Assembly (NCBI GenBank): GCA_034440455.1
Contig: JAWXCB010000113.1
Span: 34,945 to 98,944 of the forward strand
Source of the DNA: JAWXCB01 sp034440455
GTDB taxonomy: Bacteria > Bacteroidota > Bacteroidia > Chitinophagales > CAIOSU01
Direction: 5' to 3'
Length of the DNA: 64,000 nt
Shown here piece after piece: positions 49,868 through 58,432 of the stretch. Positions within the stretch are counted from its first letter, which is position 1. The number at the start of each line of letters is the position of its first letter. A program made the position numbers and the translations under genes. Below the pieces are notes generated by a model. It saw only the letters and a list, made by a program, of their open reading frames with translations. It was not told the origin of the DNA and searched no databases.

Positions 49868-50246
49868 TGGCGGTACCGAGTACGCGCATGGGCATCAACT
49901 AAAGATTAGATTTAAATAGCTGCAACCATTGCGTATCAATAATTTCAAAAAATTTTCATCTGCAAAGCATTTAGGTCGCCCTTTCAGGGCTACTGTTCTC
50001 TGACTGATGATTTTCTACTAAGATGAATCCCCTACGGGGAAATCAAAAATAGAAATATTGTCTTCTCCTTTAACTCCGCAGAAGTTGAACAGCATATTAA
50101 TTTTCCTCTCAACTCCGTAGGAGTTCAATAGTAATAGTAACCGAAGTAAAAAGTGACATTAGCTCTGTAGGAGCGACCTGTCAAGGGTTTCCAGCAAATT
50201 GTGGCTTCTTCGGTTGACGCCCATGCGTGTACTCGGGATTCCGCCA
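49868..50246. repeat. 379-bp element bounded by inverted repeats
   Basis: The left arm (49868-49896) contains GAGTACGCGCATGGGC. The right arm (50216-50246) is its near-inverse, GCCCATGCGTGTACTC. Both arms continue to TGGCGG at the outer edge. The interior holds REP-like units (TCGCCCTTTCAGGGCTAC, CCCCTACGGGG, AACTCCGCAGAAGTT, AACTCCGTAGGAGTT, AGCTCTGTAGGAGCG) and no gene. It has the form of a small non-autonomous mobile element, although target duplications are not clear. Confidence 0.55.
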
Positions 50247-50251
50247 TCCTC

Positions 50252-50515
50252 TTATTTTTTCTTCGCGGTGGATTTTTTTGTAACGACAGTTTTTTTCACT
50301 GCGATCTTCTTCTTTGCGGGAGCCTTTTTTGTTGCCAGCAGCAGTTCTCTCACCCGCTCTGCTTTCTTTTTTTTGCGGTTGATTCTGCCGAGCTTGAGGA
50401 TGCTGACCGCCTCAGCCATTTTTGATGCCGCAGCGCGGGCGCTTAACGGGCGTAGCAGTTTTGAGAAACTTCTGATTGCCGAAAACTTGCTGCCGGGTGA
50501 AATTTTTGTTGCCAT
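50252..50515 (-). CDS. Small Lys/Ala-rich basic protein
   Basis: The product is 87 residues. The first ~60 residues are helix-forming and basic (SFSKLLRPLSARAAASKMAE, AVSILKLGRINRKKKKAERV). The tail (ATKKAPAKKKIAVKKTVVTK then KSTAKKK) resembles the histone H1/HC1-like C-termini found in some Bacteroidota nucleoid-associated proteins. DNA binding is inferred from this composition only. It ends immediately beside the right arm of the 379-bp element. Confidence 0.5.
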   Translation of the reverse strand: MATKISPGSKFSAIRSFSKLLRPLSARAAASKMAEAVSILKLGRINRKKKKAERVRELLLATKKAPAKKKIAVKKTVVTKKSTAKKK

Positions 50516-50539
50516 GTTCTAATATTTTGAGTTTGAATT

Positions 50540-51313
50540 TTAAAATCTGAAACCAATTCCAATGGTTGCGAAGTTCAAAATTTCCCCCTTTCCTTGAAAG
50601 AAATAACTGTTTGCCTGATAAGCTGCGCTGAGTGTCCATGCTAACTTGGGATTTAGATAACCCTCAATGCCAATCCCGATATTTCCATAGAAACCAAAAA
50701 CGGCATAGCGGGGAAACGGAAGCGTGGAATTTTTTGCTGACGCATCAATCTGGAGCATGTTTGCACCGGGCTTAAACACTAAAAAAGGTGAATAGCGCGT
50801 GTCGGCAAAGCGCATGCGGAAGTCGGCATATAACGGAATGAAAATACCGATGTAGGAGCCGCTCTCGCGGTCGAGAAAAAGATGTGCGCCTGTGCCGCCA
50901 CCCAGTAGCAATGTATTATTGAATTTGTAAAGAGCCGAATAGCCCAATGCAAACCCATACGTTTTGTTTAGTTCGCCTATGCCCACAGGCGCGGCAAACT
51001 CAAGCGCAGAGTGATAACCTTTTGCTTTTGCTGCGGGATAAATTTTGTCTGGACTTGCTACAATTTCTATTGCTTGCTTCTCTATAGCTTTAGCATCTGT
51101 TTCTTTTGTGATTTTTTCTACTTCCTCCATTTTGAACACAAACAAGTTGCCATCTCTTGTTTCGATTTTTACTGTTTGCGGGGTTACCTCTATTAAGCTG
51201 CCTTTAATGATGCTGCCATTTTTCAAATAGACCACATCAATTTTTAAGTCTTGAGAAAAGAGGAAAAAAACTGAGTGAAGAGCGATAAGTGTGAAGATTA
51301 TTTTTTTATGCAT
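50540..51313 (-). CDS. Outer-membrane beta-barrel protein
   Basis: The product is 257 residues from ATG 51313 (MHKKIIFTLIALHSVFFLFS), giving a good signal peptide; the frame back to 51472 overlaps the upstream lipoprotein and is rejected. Residues ~25-75 form a small domain (DVVYLKNGSIIKGSLIEVTP, TVKIETRDGNLFVFKMEEVE), a pattern seen in many Bacteroidota envelope proteins. The rest is an eight-strand-like barrel with Gly/aromatic alternation (FALGYSALYKFNNTLLLGGG, YADFRMRFADTRYSPFLVFK) and the C-terminal FATIGIGFRF with terminal Phe. The role is unknown. Confidence 0.75.
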   Translation of the reverse strand: MHKKIIFTLIALHSVFFLFSQDLKIDVVYLKNGSIIKGSLIEVTPQTVKIETRDGNLFVFKMEEVEKITKETDAKAIEKQAIEIVASPDKIYPAAKAKGYHSALEFAAPVGIGELNKTYGFALGYSALYKFNNTLLLGGGTGAHLFLDRESGSYIGIFIPLYADFRMRFADTRYSPFLVFKPGANMLQIDASAKNSTLPFPRYAVFGFYGNIGIGIEGYLNPKLAWTLSAAYQANSYFFQGKGEILNFATIGIGFRF

Positions 51314-51359
51314 TATTATGGGATTAACTAAAGTTTCGCAATGGTTTGTAATCGGTTCA

Positions 51360-52232
51360 TTATCTTCTTTTAAGAGATTCATTCCAAGGATCCATCTCTT
51401 CCTCAAAGTAGTAATTCCATGAAAGATAAATTGCAAGGTCTTCAATTGAAACTTCATAGTGCTCATGGACAACTGGAAAACGCACCCCTTTTAGATATTC
51501 ATTTTCGTCTATTACGCTGCCATCTCTTAGCGTATACCGCCCTCTACTGTATAAATTACAGCCAAATATGACAGCCATATAAGTTTCGCCTTTACAACAG
51601 CGCCACTGATAGTATTTAGTATGTTTTTGCAACCAGTCATATTTTTCTCCAAGTGATTCGGTCATTTTGTAGGTTTTGTTTATTTCTCTTTTACATCTGA
51701 TATTTTTTCCTTGAGCTTGGTGATAGCATTTCTTCCCTACCTTGTAATAATCGTCATTAGTAAATAATAGTCGTTCTTTAAAACAAAGAAAATCTTGAAG
51801 ATTAAATGTGTCGTTGTCATATTGTTTTAATGTTTCAGGGGGAAGCAAACTATCCAAAACGTCTTCCCGATAATAATACTTCGTAACAGACTCCTTAAAC
51901 CCCCATGTGAAATAAGCAACAACTTCTTTTAAAAACGGATGATTTTTCGGGCGAATAAACATATAAACAGGATACTCCCCTCCACCTCTATTATGCCAAA
52001 CTCTTGCTAAGTAAATAAATCTCTCTTCCTCGTTCATCTTTAAATCAATCGGAATTGAGCCGATTTGCCTCTCATAATTGAAAATTTGTTTAAAAGATGT
52101 TTGGCAGGTATCACAATAGTGGACATCAACAATTTCGCTACAGGAGGTAGCTTTTTCTATACAACCTGTTAGAGTCAGAGTTACATTAATAACTCCAATG
52201 AGTCCCATTAATTGAATAAACTTAGTCAGCAC
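51360..52232 (-). CDS. Lipoprotein, uncharacterised
   Basis: The product is 290 residues. The signal LMGLIGVINVTLTLTGC gives a lipobox ending at Cys24. The mature protein is rich in Tyr, Lys, Glu and Cys (SCSEIVDVHYCDTCQTSF, CYHQAQGKNIRCKREINK, WRCCKGETYMAVIFGCNLYS). It has no known domain that I can name. It starts 18 bases after the patatin gene and is AT-rich like it, so the two probably share a transcript. An immunity or partner role for the lipase is possible but speculative. Confidence 0.6.
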   Translation of the reverse strand: MLTKFIQLMGLIGVINVTLTLTGCIEKATSCSEIVDVHYCDTCQTSFKQIFNYERQIGSIPIDLKMNEEERFIYLARVWHNRGGGEYPVYMFIRPKNHPFLKEVVAYFTWGFKESVTKYYYREDVLDSLLPPETLKQYDNDTFNLQDFLCFKERLLFTNDDYYKVGKKCYHQAQGKNIRCKREINKTYKMTESLGEKYDWLQKHTKYYQWRCCKGETYMAVIFGCNLYSRGRYTLRDGSVIDENEYLKGVRFPVVHEHYEVSIEDLAIYLSWNYYFEEEMDPWNESLKRR

Positions 52233-52250
52233 GTAAATTTTTCAAACTGA

Positions 52251-53960
52251 TTATTTACCGAATTTGCTCATTGTGATTACTTCAGCACCTTCAATAAGTT
52301 TATTTTTTTGCTTAAAAAGGTTTTCATTTTCTCGTTTTTCATCCAGATATGGAGTCGAGAAATCTAACATACTCAGACTTTCGGTTTCAATTTCAATTGT
52401 TCGTCTCCGAACGCTTGCAGTTTTTATCTGACCTGCTTCTGCCGGATAAAAGAATGTGTCGAACAAGTCTGACAGGTAGCGCAAACTCGCTTTAGAATTA
52501 TTTTGGTCATACACTTCAATAGTAGAATCGAAGTCTTTGTCTTCTACTTCTTCAAGTAAAGGTGCATTATTTGATTTTTTCAATTTTGTTTTATCAAGTT
52601 CCTCTTGAAGTTTCAAATACGAAGTAAGCCGAAAGCCCAGTACACAATCACAATTTCCCGGTTCTCCACCTGCATCTACTGCTACTTCGTAGTTAATTAC
52701 TTCACCTTGATAATTGAGCGCTTTTGTGCGCAATTTATCAAAAGCAAGGATGGGATAATTATTCAGCATTCCTCCATCCACCCAAAAACCATTGTAGGCT
52801 ATTCGTTTTAATGGATTTTTTTTATCCACTTCATGGTCAACCCAAATGGGTTTAAAAACAAACGGAACATTCATTGAAATCTGCACCGCTTCAATCACCG
52901 GAAATTCAGGCGTGTGTGTTACGGAGAAGTACATCGGTCTTTTTCTGGTAACATTCACACCAGTGATTACCAAATCCACTCCGGTCATTGCAAAAAATTG
53001 CCTGAAAGTTATTTTAGCCGGATTGAGAGAGGTATCATAGATAATTGGTTTTCCATCCACGTCATTGTATCCCTGCCATTTGTCCAACAAATGTTCCTTC
53101 ATCAGCCGTGCAAAATACTCTCTTGCTTTCAAGCCTGAAAAAAGCCCCCTTGTAAAAAGCAGGTTGTACAAGAAATAGTCCGTTTCATTGTCTAAAAAAA
53201 GTTTTCTTCTTAATATCGGAGCACCCGTTGCCCCCTTTTCAACGAAGTTTAGCAAAGAGATAATCTGTTGTACAATGCCGTTTAAAGCAAGTATTATCGG
53301 CTTTATAAATCCCAGAAGATTTTTTTGTAATAATTCAGGAAAATTTGTAAAAGGGTAACTTCCTGTACTCCTGTCTTCCACTACTTTATGTTCATCATCC
53401 GGTCCTTCAAAAAAACTTTCAAATTCACTGGTAGTTACTTCCTTATCAAGAAAAAATTTATCGGTTTTAGCAAAAAACAATTTGAGTAAGGAAAGTGATT
53501 TATCTGTTACCGTTGGCGATAAGAACTTAGGATTAAATAATGAAATGAATTTTTTCAGGGTGCGGTTGAACTTAAGCGTACTTTCTTTCTGAAGTTCAGC
53601 ATCAAAATCATCATGCGACATTCCCATCGCCAACATAAAAGCAGTGATTGCGCCTGCCGATGAACCGGAGATGCCTTTTAGCGGGCGCATTGCGGGTGGG
53701 TGTGATATTCTAAACAAAGGCTTGCTTCTTTTTGCGGTTACAAGAATTTCATCCAAATCGGGTTGAAGCACATCGTTTCCGCCTCCCTCCACAGGAGGGT
53801 TCACTTCTCTCATTTTTCTTTTGATGCGGGCAGAGTTTCTACGATTCATTCCAGCATAAATCTCTTCCAATGCTTTTACCACGCCCAAATAAACAATGCC
53901 TTTGCCTCCGCCTCCTGAGAAAGATAAATACTTTATTTCTTCTGGTGTTAACGGTGTCAT
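52251..53960 (-). CDS. Patatin-like phospholipase
   Basis: The product is 569 residues. The oxyanion block is FSGGGGKGIVYLG (residues ~14-26), the nucleophile motif GSSAG is at 99-103 with catalytic Ser101, and the catalytic Asp lies in WVDGGMLNNYPI (~395). Long insertions (~40-85 and ~130-290) distinguish it from the short patatins. The second includes a hydrophobic stretch (NLLGFIKPIILALNGIVQQI) that may contact membranes. By family it hydrolyses acyl esters of phospholipids. It has no signal peptide. It lies in an AT-rich island between an orphan C-terminal fragment and a lipoprotein, so a toxin or effector role is possible. Confidence 0.85.
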   Translation of the reverse strand: MTPLTPEEIKYLSFSGGGGKGIVYLGVVKALEEIYAGMNRRNSARIKRKMREVNPPVEGGGNDVLQPDLDEILVTAKRSKPLFRISHPPAMRPLKGISGSSAGAITAFMLAMGMSHDDFDAELQKESTLKFNRTLKKFISLFNPKFLSPTVTDKSLSLLKLFFAKTDKFFLDKEVTTSEFESFFEGPDDEHKVVEDRSTGSYPFTNFPELLQKNLLGFIKPIILALNGIVQQIISLLNFVEKGATGAPILRRKLFLDNETDYFLYNLLFTRGLFSGLKAREYFARLMKEHLLDKWQGYNDVDGKPIIYDTSLNPAKITFRQFFAMTGVDLVITGVNVTRKRPMYFSVTHTPEFPVIEAVQISMNVPFVFKPIWVDHEVDKKNPLKRIAYNGFWVDGGMLNNYPILAFDKLRTKALNYQGEVINYEVAVDAGGEPGNCDCVLGFRLTSYLKLQEELDKTKLKKSNNAPLLEEVEDKDFDSTIEVYDQNNSKASLRYLSDLFDTFFYPAEAGQIKTASVRRRTIEIETESLSMLDFSTPYLDEKRENENLFKQKNKLIEGAEVITMSKFGK

Positions 53961-53987
53961 GTTCTCCTGTCAAAATTTTTATCCCGC

Positions 53988-54752
53988 TTACACCGGTTCT
54001 TCTTCAAAACAGGGCAAGCCTACATCAGCAAGTCCTTCATATTTCTGCTGTAATATCACAAGATTAGTCGGCAACACAATTTCCCAAGGCAATCCTTCAA
54101 CAGGAGGGTCTTTTTTCAGTAAATCATCATACACTGAAACATAGAGGTCGCCCTTGTCTCTCATGGAGGGAATATCTCCTCCGCTCCAAATTTCCCCGCT
54201 CTCCATATATTGCACAACGGCATCTTCATATCCGGGGCGAACGGGAACTATTACGCGCGCTGCGCCTGCCTGCAAGAATGCCGTAAAAATGGGGTCATTG
54301 TCTTCAATAGTATAGAGCATTGTCCAGCGTGATTTCTTTCCCCAGAAGTAGGGATATAACTCATAAGTAACTTGGTTCCACTCAAATGCCTGCTCAATAA
54401 ACTGAATTTCTTTGCCATCTTTAATGGCTTCACAGTTATTAAATTCAGGGTAGCTATCAGGAATCGCTTTAGAAGGGTCATACTTCATGGACGAAAATTC
54501 ATCGTTCATCCAACCTTGTTTTCTTAACTGTTGAATGCATCCTTTTTTCATCTCTATTTTTTCTATCTCTCTGTTGCGCAACGGATTATTTCCCCGTATT
54601 TGGATGATGCCGCTTTGCGATTGCAATTGTGCAGCGGCATTATCATAGGCGGTTTTTTTCTCCTGATATGCGCTCATGATTTTTTGAAAAGCAGTAATCT
54701 TCCAGTTCGTTTCAAGTTCAAGCGAGCGTTCACACTCAATTTCAAGATTCAT
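53988..54752 (-). pseudogene. Orphan C-terminal fragment of a large protein
   Basis: The frame from ATG 54752 (MNLEIECERSLELETNWKIT) has no signal peptide, and the sequence upstream is not coding-like. The content is that of a C-terminal region of a large protein: a coiled-coil-like AYQEKKTAYDNAAAQLQSQS, NPLRNREIEKIEMKKGCIQQ, then WTMLYTIEDNDPIFTAFLQA, AARVIVPVRPGYEDAVVQYM and GLPWEIVLPTNLVILQQKYE. I recall this order from very large uncharacterised proteins but cannot confirm it. The gene appears 5'-truncated. It ends 27 bases before the patatin start, so the parental locus may have been a large protein followed by the lipase. Confidence 0.5.
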
Positions 54753-55169
54753 GATGAACCAGTTCCAAACAAAGTTGAAAAAAAAATGCAATCTGCCAAA
54801 CCGCGTTATCAACAATCATAAAAATGAAATATTCAAAACAGATTTTGCAGGCTTTTAAAAACGACAAAAAATGCAGTTGCAGAACAGGCGTGAAATAAAG
54901 GCGGGAGTTATCATATTCAGAAAATGTCAATCTGGACTACGTTATTTTGCGTAATACTTTTTGTAAGTGTTTTCCCGTAAGTGTTTTAGGGTATTTTTTG
55001 TGTTGATAAATTGTGGTTTTTCAGGTCATTTTTTAGCGTTCATTCGATGAAAAATTACGGGAGACAGCATTTTGTTGAAATATTTCCGAACGGACAGAAT
55101 GGCGATTTCTCCAGCGTCATTGCGCCTTTGCGCTTTAACTATTCAAACAATAATCGTACTTTTTCACTG
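54753..55169. other. 417-base spacer upstream of plsC
   Basis: AT-rich DNA follows the truncated gene. The plus-strand frame (HSMKNYGRQHFVEIFPNGQN) is short and ends in the promoter block, so it is not counted as a gene. The segment 55122-55165 is the copy of the 44-base promoter block. Confidence 0.4.
55122..55165 (+). promoter_or_regulatory. 44-bp promoter block shared with the protease gene
   Basis: Identical base for base to 48641-48684. It carries GCGCCTTTGCGCTTTAAC, AATAATCG and TACTTTTTC. In both places exactly four bases separate it from the ATG (ACTG here, GGGG there), which supports a promoter and near-leaderless mRNAs. Confidence 0.6.
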
Positions 55170-55925
55170 ATGAAAATCGTGTTTCGTTTTTTCTTTACTC
55201 TTTACGCTTATATCACGTTCATGCTCTTGATGCTGATTATTTTTTTTATCCATGTAGCTGTTGTATTGCTGGTGCGCAAAAACCGCACGGAAGCTTTGTA
55301 TAAAATCTATCGCCCGTGGGCGCGCACGTGGGCGTTTATCAATGGCGTAAGATTGGAAGTGAAGGGCGAGGAAAATTTCGAGAAAGACAAGTCTTACGTC
55401 TTCGTGCTCAATCACGGCTCAACAGCCGACATCATTATTGCCGCAGCTTCCATGACGAATCGTTATCGTCCGCTCGGGAAAAAAGAACTGACGGAAATTC
55501 CCTTTATGGGCTTCATGTTCAAACGCGCGGTGGTACTCGTTGACCGCTCGGATGCAGAGAGCCGCAGACAGAGCATGGAGCGGATGCGCGCAATCATCAA
55601 AAAAAATATTTCCATTATGATTGCTCCGGAGGGAACGCGCAACCGCACCCCTGCACCGCTGCAACCGTTCAAGGATGGGGCGTTCCGGCTTGCTGTCGAA
55701 TTTCACCTGCCCATCGTGCCGATGGTGTTGCTCAACACAAGGAAACTTTTTCCTAACAACAGCTTGCTGCTCGAACGCTGCGAATTAAAATGTCATTTTC
55801 TGAAACCTGTTCCCACTGATGGGTTGACGGAGAATGACATCGAGCCACTGAAAGAAAAAATCTATAAAATGATGGAGAAGTATGTGCTCGCCAATAATGC
55901 GTTATTCAATGCGCAGCCGCATTAA
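55170..55925 (+). CDS. plsC: 1-acyl-sn-glycerol-3-phosphate acyltransferase
   Basis: The product is 251 residues from ATG 55170; the frame back to 55011 crosses the promoter block and is rejected. An N-terminal membrane helix (LYAYITFMLLMLIIFFIHVA then VVLLV) anchors it. The acyltransferase motifs are VLNHGSTADIII (the HX4D box), PFMGFMFKRAVVLVDR, IAPEGTRNRTPAPLQPFKDG (the EGTR block) and LPIVPMVLLNT. It makes phosphatidic acid from lysophosphatidic acid in the inner membrane. It converges with the CmpB-like gene, overlapping it by 24 bases. Confidence 0.9.
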   Translation: MKIVFRFFFTLYAYITFMLLMLIIFFIHVAVVLLVRKNRTEALYKIYRPWARTWAFINGVRLEVKGEENFEKDKSYVFVLNHGSTADIIIAAASMTNRYRPLGKKELTEIPFMGFMFKRAVVLVDRSDAESRRQSMERMRAIIKKNISIMIAPEGTRNRTPAPLQPFKDGAFRLAVEFHLPIVPMVLLNTRKLFPNNSLLLERCELKCHFLKPVPTDGLTENDIEPLKEKIYKMMEKYVLANNALFNAQPH

Positions 55926-56333
55926 AAATTTCAACGCCAGTTCCACCATTAGCCCGAACAGCGCCCAGAACGGGAAGTAGTCAAAACGGATATAGCCCAT
56001 CAGGTGCCAGCCTTCCTTGTATTCCCACGGGCATTGCCCTGTAGTCACTTCGAGAAACCATCCTGTTGCAAACTCTACCGCGAGGATGCCAACGGCATAT
56101 ACGCACATGCGCAGCAACACATTCCAGTTTTGAATCAATTTCAAAATGGGAGGAAATGCAATACCCGCCAATCCATAAATCGGGAACATCCAGATGTAAG
56201 AAAATCCTTTCATCTGAATATCCATCGTGCCGTAATAAAGCCCATAGAATGCCGTGAAAAAAATTTCAGTGGTCATGCCGAGGCAGCCCATCGCGCAGAA
56301 GAGAAAAAGTTTTTGCTTGGAAGAGGATGTCAT
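55902..56333 (-). CDS. Putative permease-like membrane protein (CmpB-type ABC family)
   Basis: The product is 143 residues from ATG 56333 (MTSSSKQKLFLF), which overlaps the upstream stop as ATGA. Four hydrophobic helices are separated by short loops, with FFTAFYGLYYG, MFPIYGLAGIAFPPIL, AVEFATGWFLEVTTGQCPWE and YKEGWHLMGYIRFDYFPFWA. This pattern resembles the putative ABC-transporter type IV (CmpB) family. No ATPase is adjacent. It is probably co-transcribed with the phosphotransferase gene. Confidence 0.6.
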   Translation of the reverse strand: MTSSSKQKLFLFCAMGCLGMTTEIFFTAFYGLYYGTMDIQMKGFSYIWMFPIYGLAGIAFPPILKLIQNWNVLLRMCVYAVGILAVEFATGWFLEVTTGQCPWEYKEGWHLMGYIRFDYFPFWALFGLMVELALKFLMRLRIE

Positions 56334-57385
56334 TTCGCTTTGATGATTTTTTTGCAACGCCAGTTGAGGTAATGCACCATCAGCCAGAAATTTTTGAACG
56401 CCTTGTTGCGTGACTGCCCGTGATGATAGCGATAGTAAATCTGCTGCACGATCACTGCGAGGCGAAACAACCCAAACACTTCATAGAACCGGAAATCATC
56501 CGCGCGGTTGCCTGTCTTTTCGCAATAATAATTTATCACCTCGCTGCGCTTCATCATTCCGGGCAGGTGCGTAGGCTGCCTGCGGAACATGCGCATCACA
56601 AAGTCGTCATCGCGCTGCACCCAGTAGGCGAGTGAATTGCCCAAGTCCATCAGCGGGTCGCCAATGGTTGCCATTTCCCAGTCGAGCACGCCAATGATGT
56701 TTGAAAGATTTCCGCGTTCAAGAATCAAATTATCCAAGCGGTAATCATTGTGAATCATGCACAGCTTTTCTTTCTGTGGAATATTTTCTTTCAGCCATTG
56801 CATCACGTAATTACACGAAGGCACGTTCCACGTTTTTGCTTTCACAAAACGGTCGCACCAGCCGTTCACTTGCCGTTGCGTGTAGCCCGCGCCTTTTGAA
56901 AATGCGGCAAGCTCAGGGTTGGCGCTGCTCACATCAATCCTGTGCAACTTGATGAGATAATCAATCGCGTTGATGCAGAGTTTACGCGCATCGTCTGCAT
57001 TCAGCGTGACACCCTGCGGAAGATTACTCCGCAAAATAATTCCGTCAATGCGCTGCATGATGTAGAAGTCGCAGCCCACCACGCTCTGGTCGTTGCAGAA
57101 AGTAAGCATTTCAGGCACAGGATAAAACGTCATCAGCGCTTTCTGAATAAAAAATTCGCGCTTCATGTCGTGTGCGCTGGAAGCCTTTGTTCCCGCAGGT
57201 GGTCTGCGCAATACCAAATCATGCGAAGAATATTTCAGTCTATATGTCCAGTTGGATGCGCCTCCCGTATATTGTGTGATTTCAGGCAAGCCGCTCAACC
57301 CAGCGATGTGCTGCTTCATCCACGCATCTAATTTTTCTAAAGGAAGCGTTTCTTCCGTTCTTATTTTTTTTGCAGCATCACTCAT
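56330..57385 (-). CDS. Aminoglycoside-phosphotransferase-fold protein (ACAD10/11-type)
   Basis: The product is 351 residues from ATG 57385 (MSDAAKKIRTEETLPLEKLD). The kinase-like fold shows YTGGASNWTYRL and LVLRRPP (nucleotide loop and Lys), the catalytic loop CMIHNDYRLDNLILERG, and VLDWEMATIGDPLMDLGNSL (DFG-equivalent). In many bacteria this enzyme is paired with an acyl-CoA dehydrogenase of the ACAD10/11 type, where it phosphorylates hydroxyacyl-CoA intermediates. Here the acyl-CoA dehydrogenase directly upstream (57405-57890) is truncated, so the pathway is probably broken in this locus. Confidence 0.85.
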   Translation of the reverse strand: MSDAAKKIRTEETLPLEKLDAWMKQHIAGLSGLPEITQYTGGASNWTYRLKYSSHDLVLRRPPAGTKASSAHDMKREFFIQKALMTFYPVPEMLTFCNDQSVVGCDFYIMQRIDGIILRSNLPQGVTLNADDARKLCINAIDYLIKLHRIDVSSANPELAAFSKGAGYTQRQVNGWCDRFVKAKTWNVPSCNYVMQWLKENIPQKEKLCMIHNDYRLDNLILERGNLSNIIGVLDWEMATIGDPLMDLGNSLAYWVQRDDDFVMRMFRRQPTHLPGMMKRSEVINYYCEKTGNRADDFRFYEVFGLFRLAVIVQQIYYRYHHGQSRNKAFKNFWLMVHYLNWRCKKIIKAK

Positions 57386-57404
57386 CGCCTTACTCCGATT
57401 TTTT

Positions 57405-57890
57405 TCAACTTGAATACTTCCCCAATTCAAATCGCGCGATTAACCCGCGATGCACAGCATCAGGACCATCGGCAATACGGATTACGTGCGCCATCGCAAA
57501 GAATGCAGTGAGCGGAAAATCATACGACAAGCCCGCACCCCCGTGCATCTGAATTGCTTCATCTGTAATCATTTGCAGCACATTTGGCGCAACAACTTTG
57601 ATAGAGGAAATTTCCGTCATTGCAGCCAATGCTCCCACCGTATCAAGTTTCCATGCGGCATATAATATGAGCAACCGCGCCTGGTCAATCGCGATTCTGA
57701 AATCAGCGATGCGGTTGCCTCCCTCCCGATATTTTCGCCATATCTTTTCAACTCCGCTATTACTCAGTCTGAATATTTCAGCAGCTTCCTGTTGGCTGCC
57801 CTTTTTCTTTTTAAGGTACTCCACTACCTGTTTCCTTAATGTACGTGTGCTGAGGCACTTTGATTTCGTCCATCTTTTTTTGCCATGCAC
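57405..57890 (-). pseudogene. Acyl-CoA dehydrogenase fragment fused to a transposase helix-turn-helix
   Basis: The frame is a chimera. Residues ~1-59 (LSTRTLRKQVVEYLKKKKGS, QQEAAEIFRLSNSGVEKIWR then KYREGG) read as the helix-turn-helix of an IS630-type transposase. Residues ~60-161 (RIADFRIAIDQARLLILYAA, IKVVAPNVLQMITDEAIQMH, GGAGLS, IRIADGPDAVHRGLIARFEL) are the C-terminal quarter of an acyl-CoA dehydrogenase. The join is near 57713. An insertion sequence evidently landed in the dehydrogenase gene and a deletion removed most of both. The GTG at 57890 lies in a TAAATTTG box, so the start is uncertain. The product should be inactive. Confidence 0.75.
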
Positions 57891-57923
57891 AAATTTAAGA
57901 AGTATCTCTTAGGTTCCTTACTA

Positions 57924-58376
57924 TTATATGCTCTGATTAACATTCATAAATAAATCACGATCGCCATTTTCAGCTATTTGCTCTCCCGCATCTTTTGCAA
58001 GTGAAAGATAGCGTTTGCTTTCTGTTGGCATCGCATTCAATGCATAAGCCCGCGCCATACTTTCATAAGCAAGGTTGAAATCTTTGAAATCATTTTTTTC
58101 TGTCAATGCGAGGCAGCGTTTTGCATGATGCAACGCCTTTGTCTTGTCTTCCAAAATGGTGGAAACCCTTGCCAGCATCCATTCACCGCGCTGTTCGTTA
58201 ATTGCTGTTCCGACATGCAGCCAATGAAAAAGAGAAGTATGCGCAAGGTGAATCATCATCTCGTTTTCTTCGGCAGTCCTGTTCTCCTTTTGTAACAGCG
58301 GCCAGATTTTATTGAACCAATCCACAGCGAATTTCTTGTGCGCTGCCTCCTCGTTGAGGATGGTTGGTTCGCTCAT
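57924..58376 (-). CDS. Small helical protein, uncharacterised
   Basis: The product is 150 residues, all helical in appearance: WFNKIWPLLQKENRTAEENE, MIHLAHTSLFHWLHVGTAIN, RGEWMLARVSTILEDKTKAL, HHAKRCLALTEKNDFKDFNL and AYESMARAYALNAM. The last 100 residues look like degenerate TPR-type repeats. I have no function for it. It lies between the truncated acyl-CoA dehydrogenase and hppD on the same strand; the 56-base gap to hppD would allow co-transcription. Confidence 0.65.
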   Translation of the reverse strand: MSEPTILNEEAAHKKFAVDWFNKIWPLLQKENRTAEENEMMIHLAHTSLFHWLHVGTAINEQRGEWMLARVSTILEDKTKALHHAKRCLALTEKNDFKDFNLAYESMARAYALNAMPTESKRYLSLAKDAGEQIAENGDRDLFMNVNQSI

Positions 58377-58432
58377 GATTCGTTTGTGATTTTTGTTTGT
58401 GGTGGATAGTTAGTAACTACAAACTGCCAACT

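Noticed and set aside
51360..54752. Complete anti-phage or secretion system
   Set aside because: Only a lipase, a lipoprotein and a truncated gene are present; no nucleotidyltransferase, sheath, tube or other diagnostic component is in the window.
55011..55169. N-terminal extension of plsC
   Set aside because: It crosses the 44-base promoter block, and relatives start close to the membrane helix.
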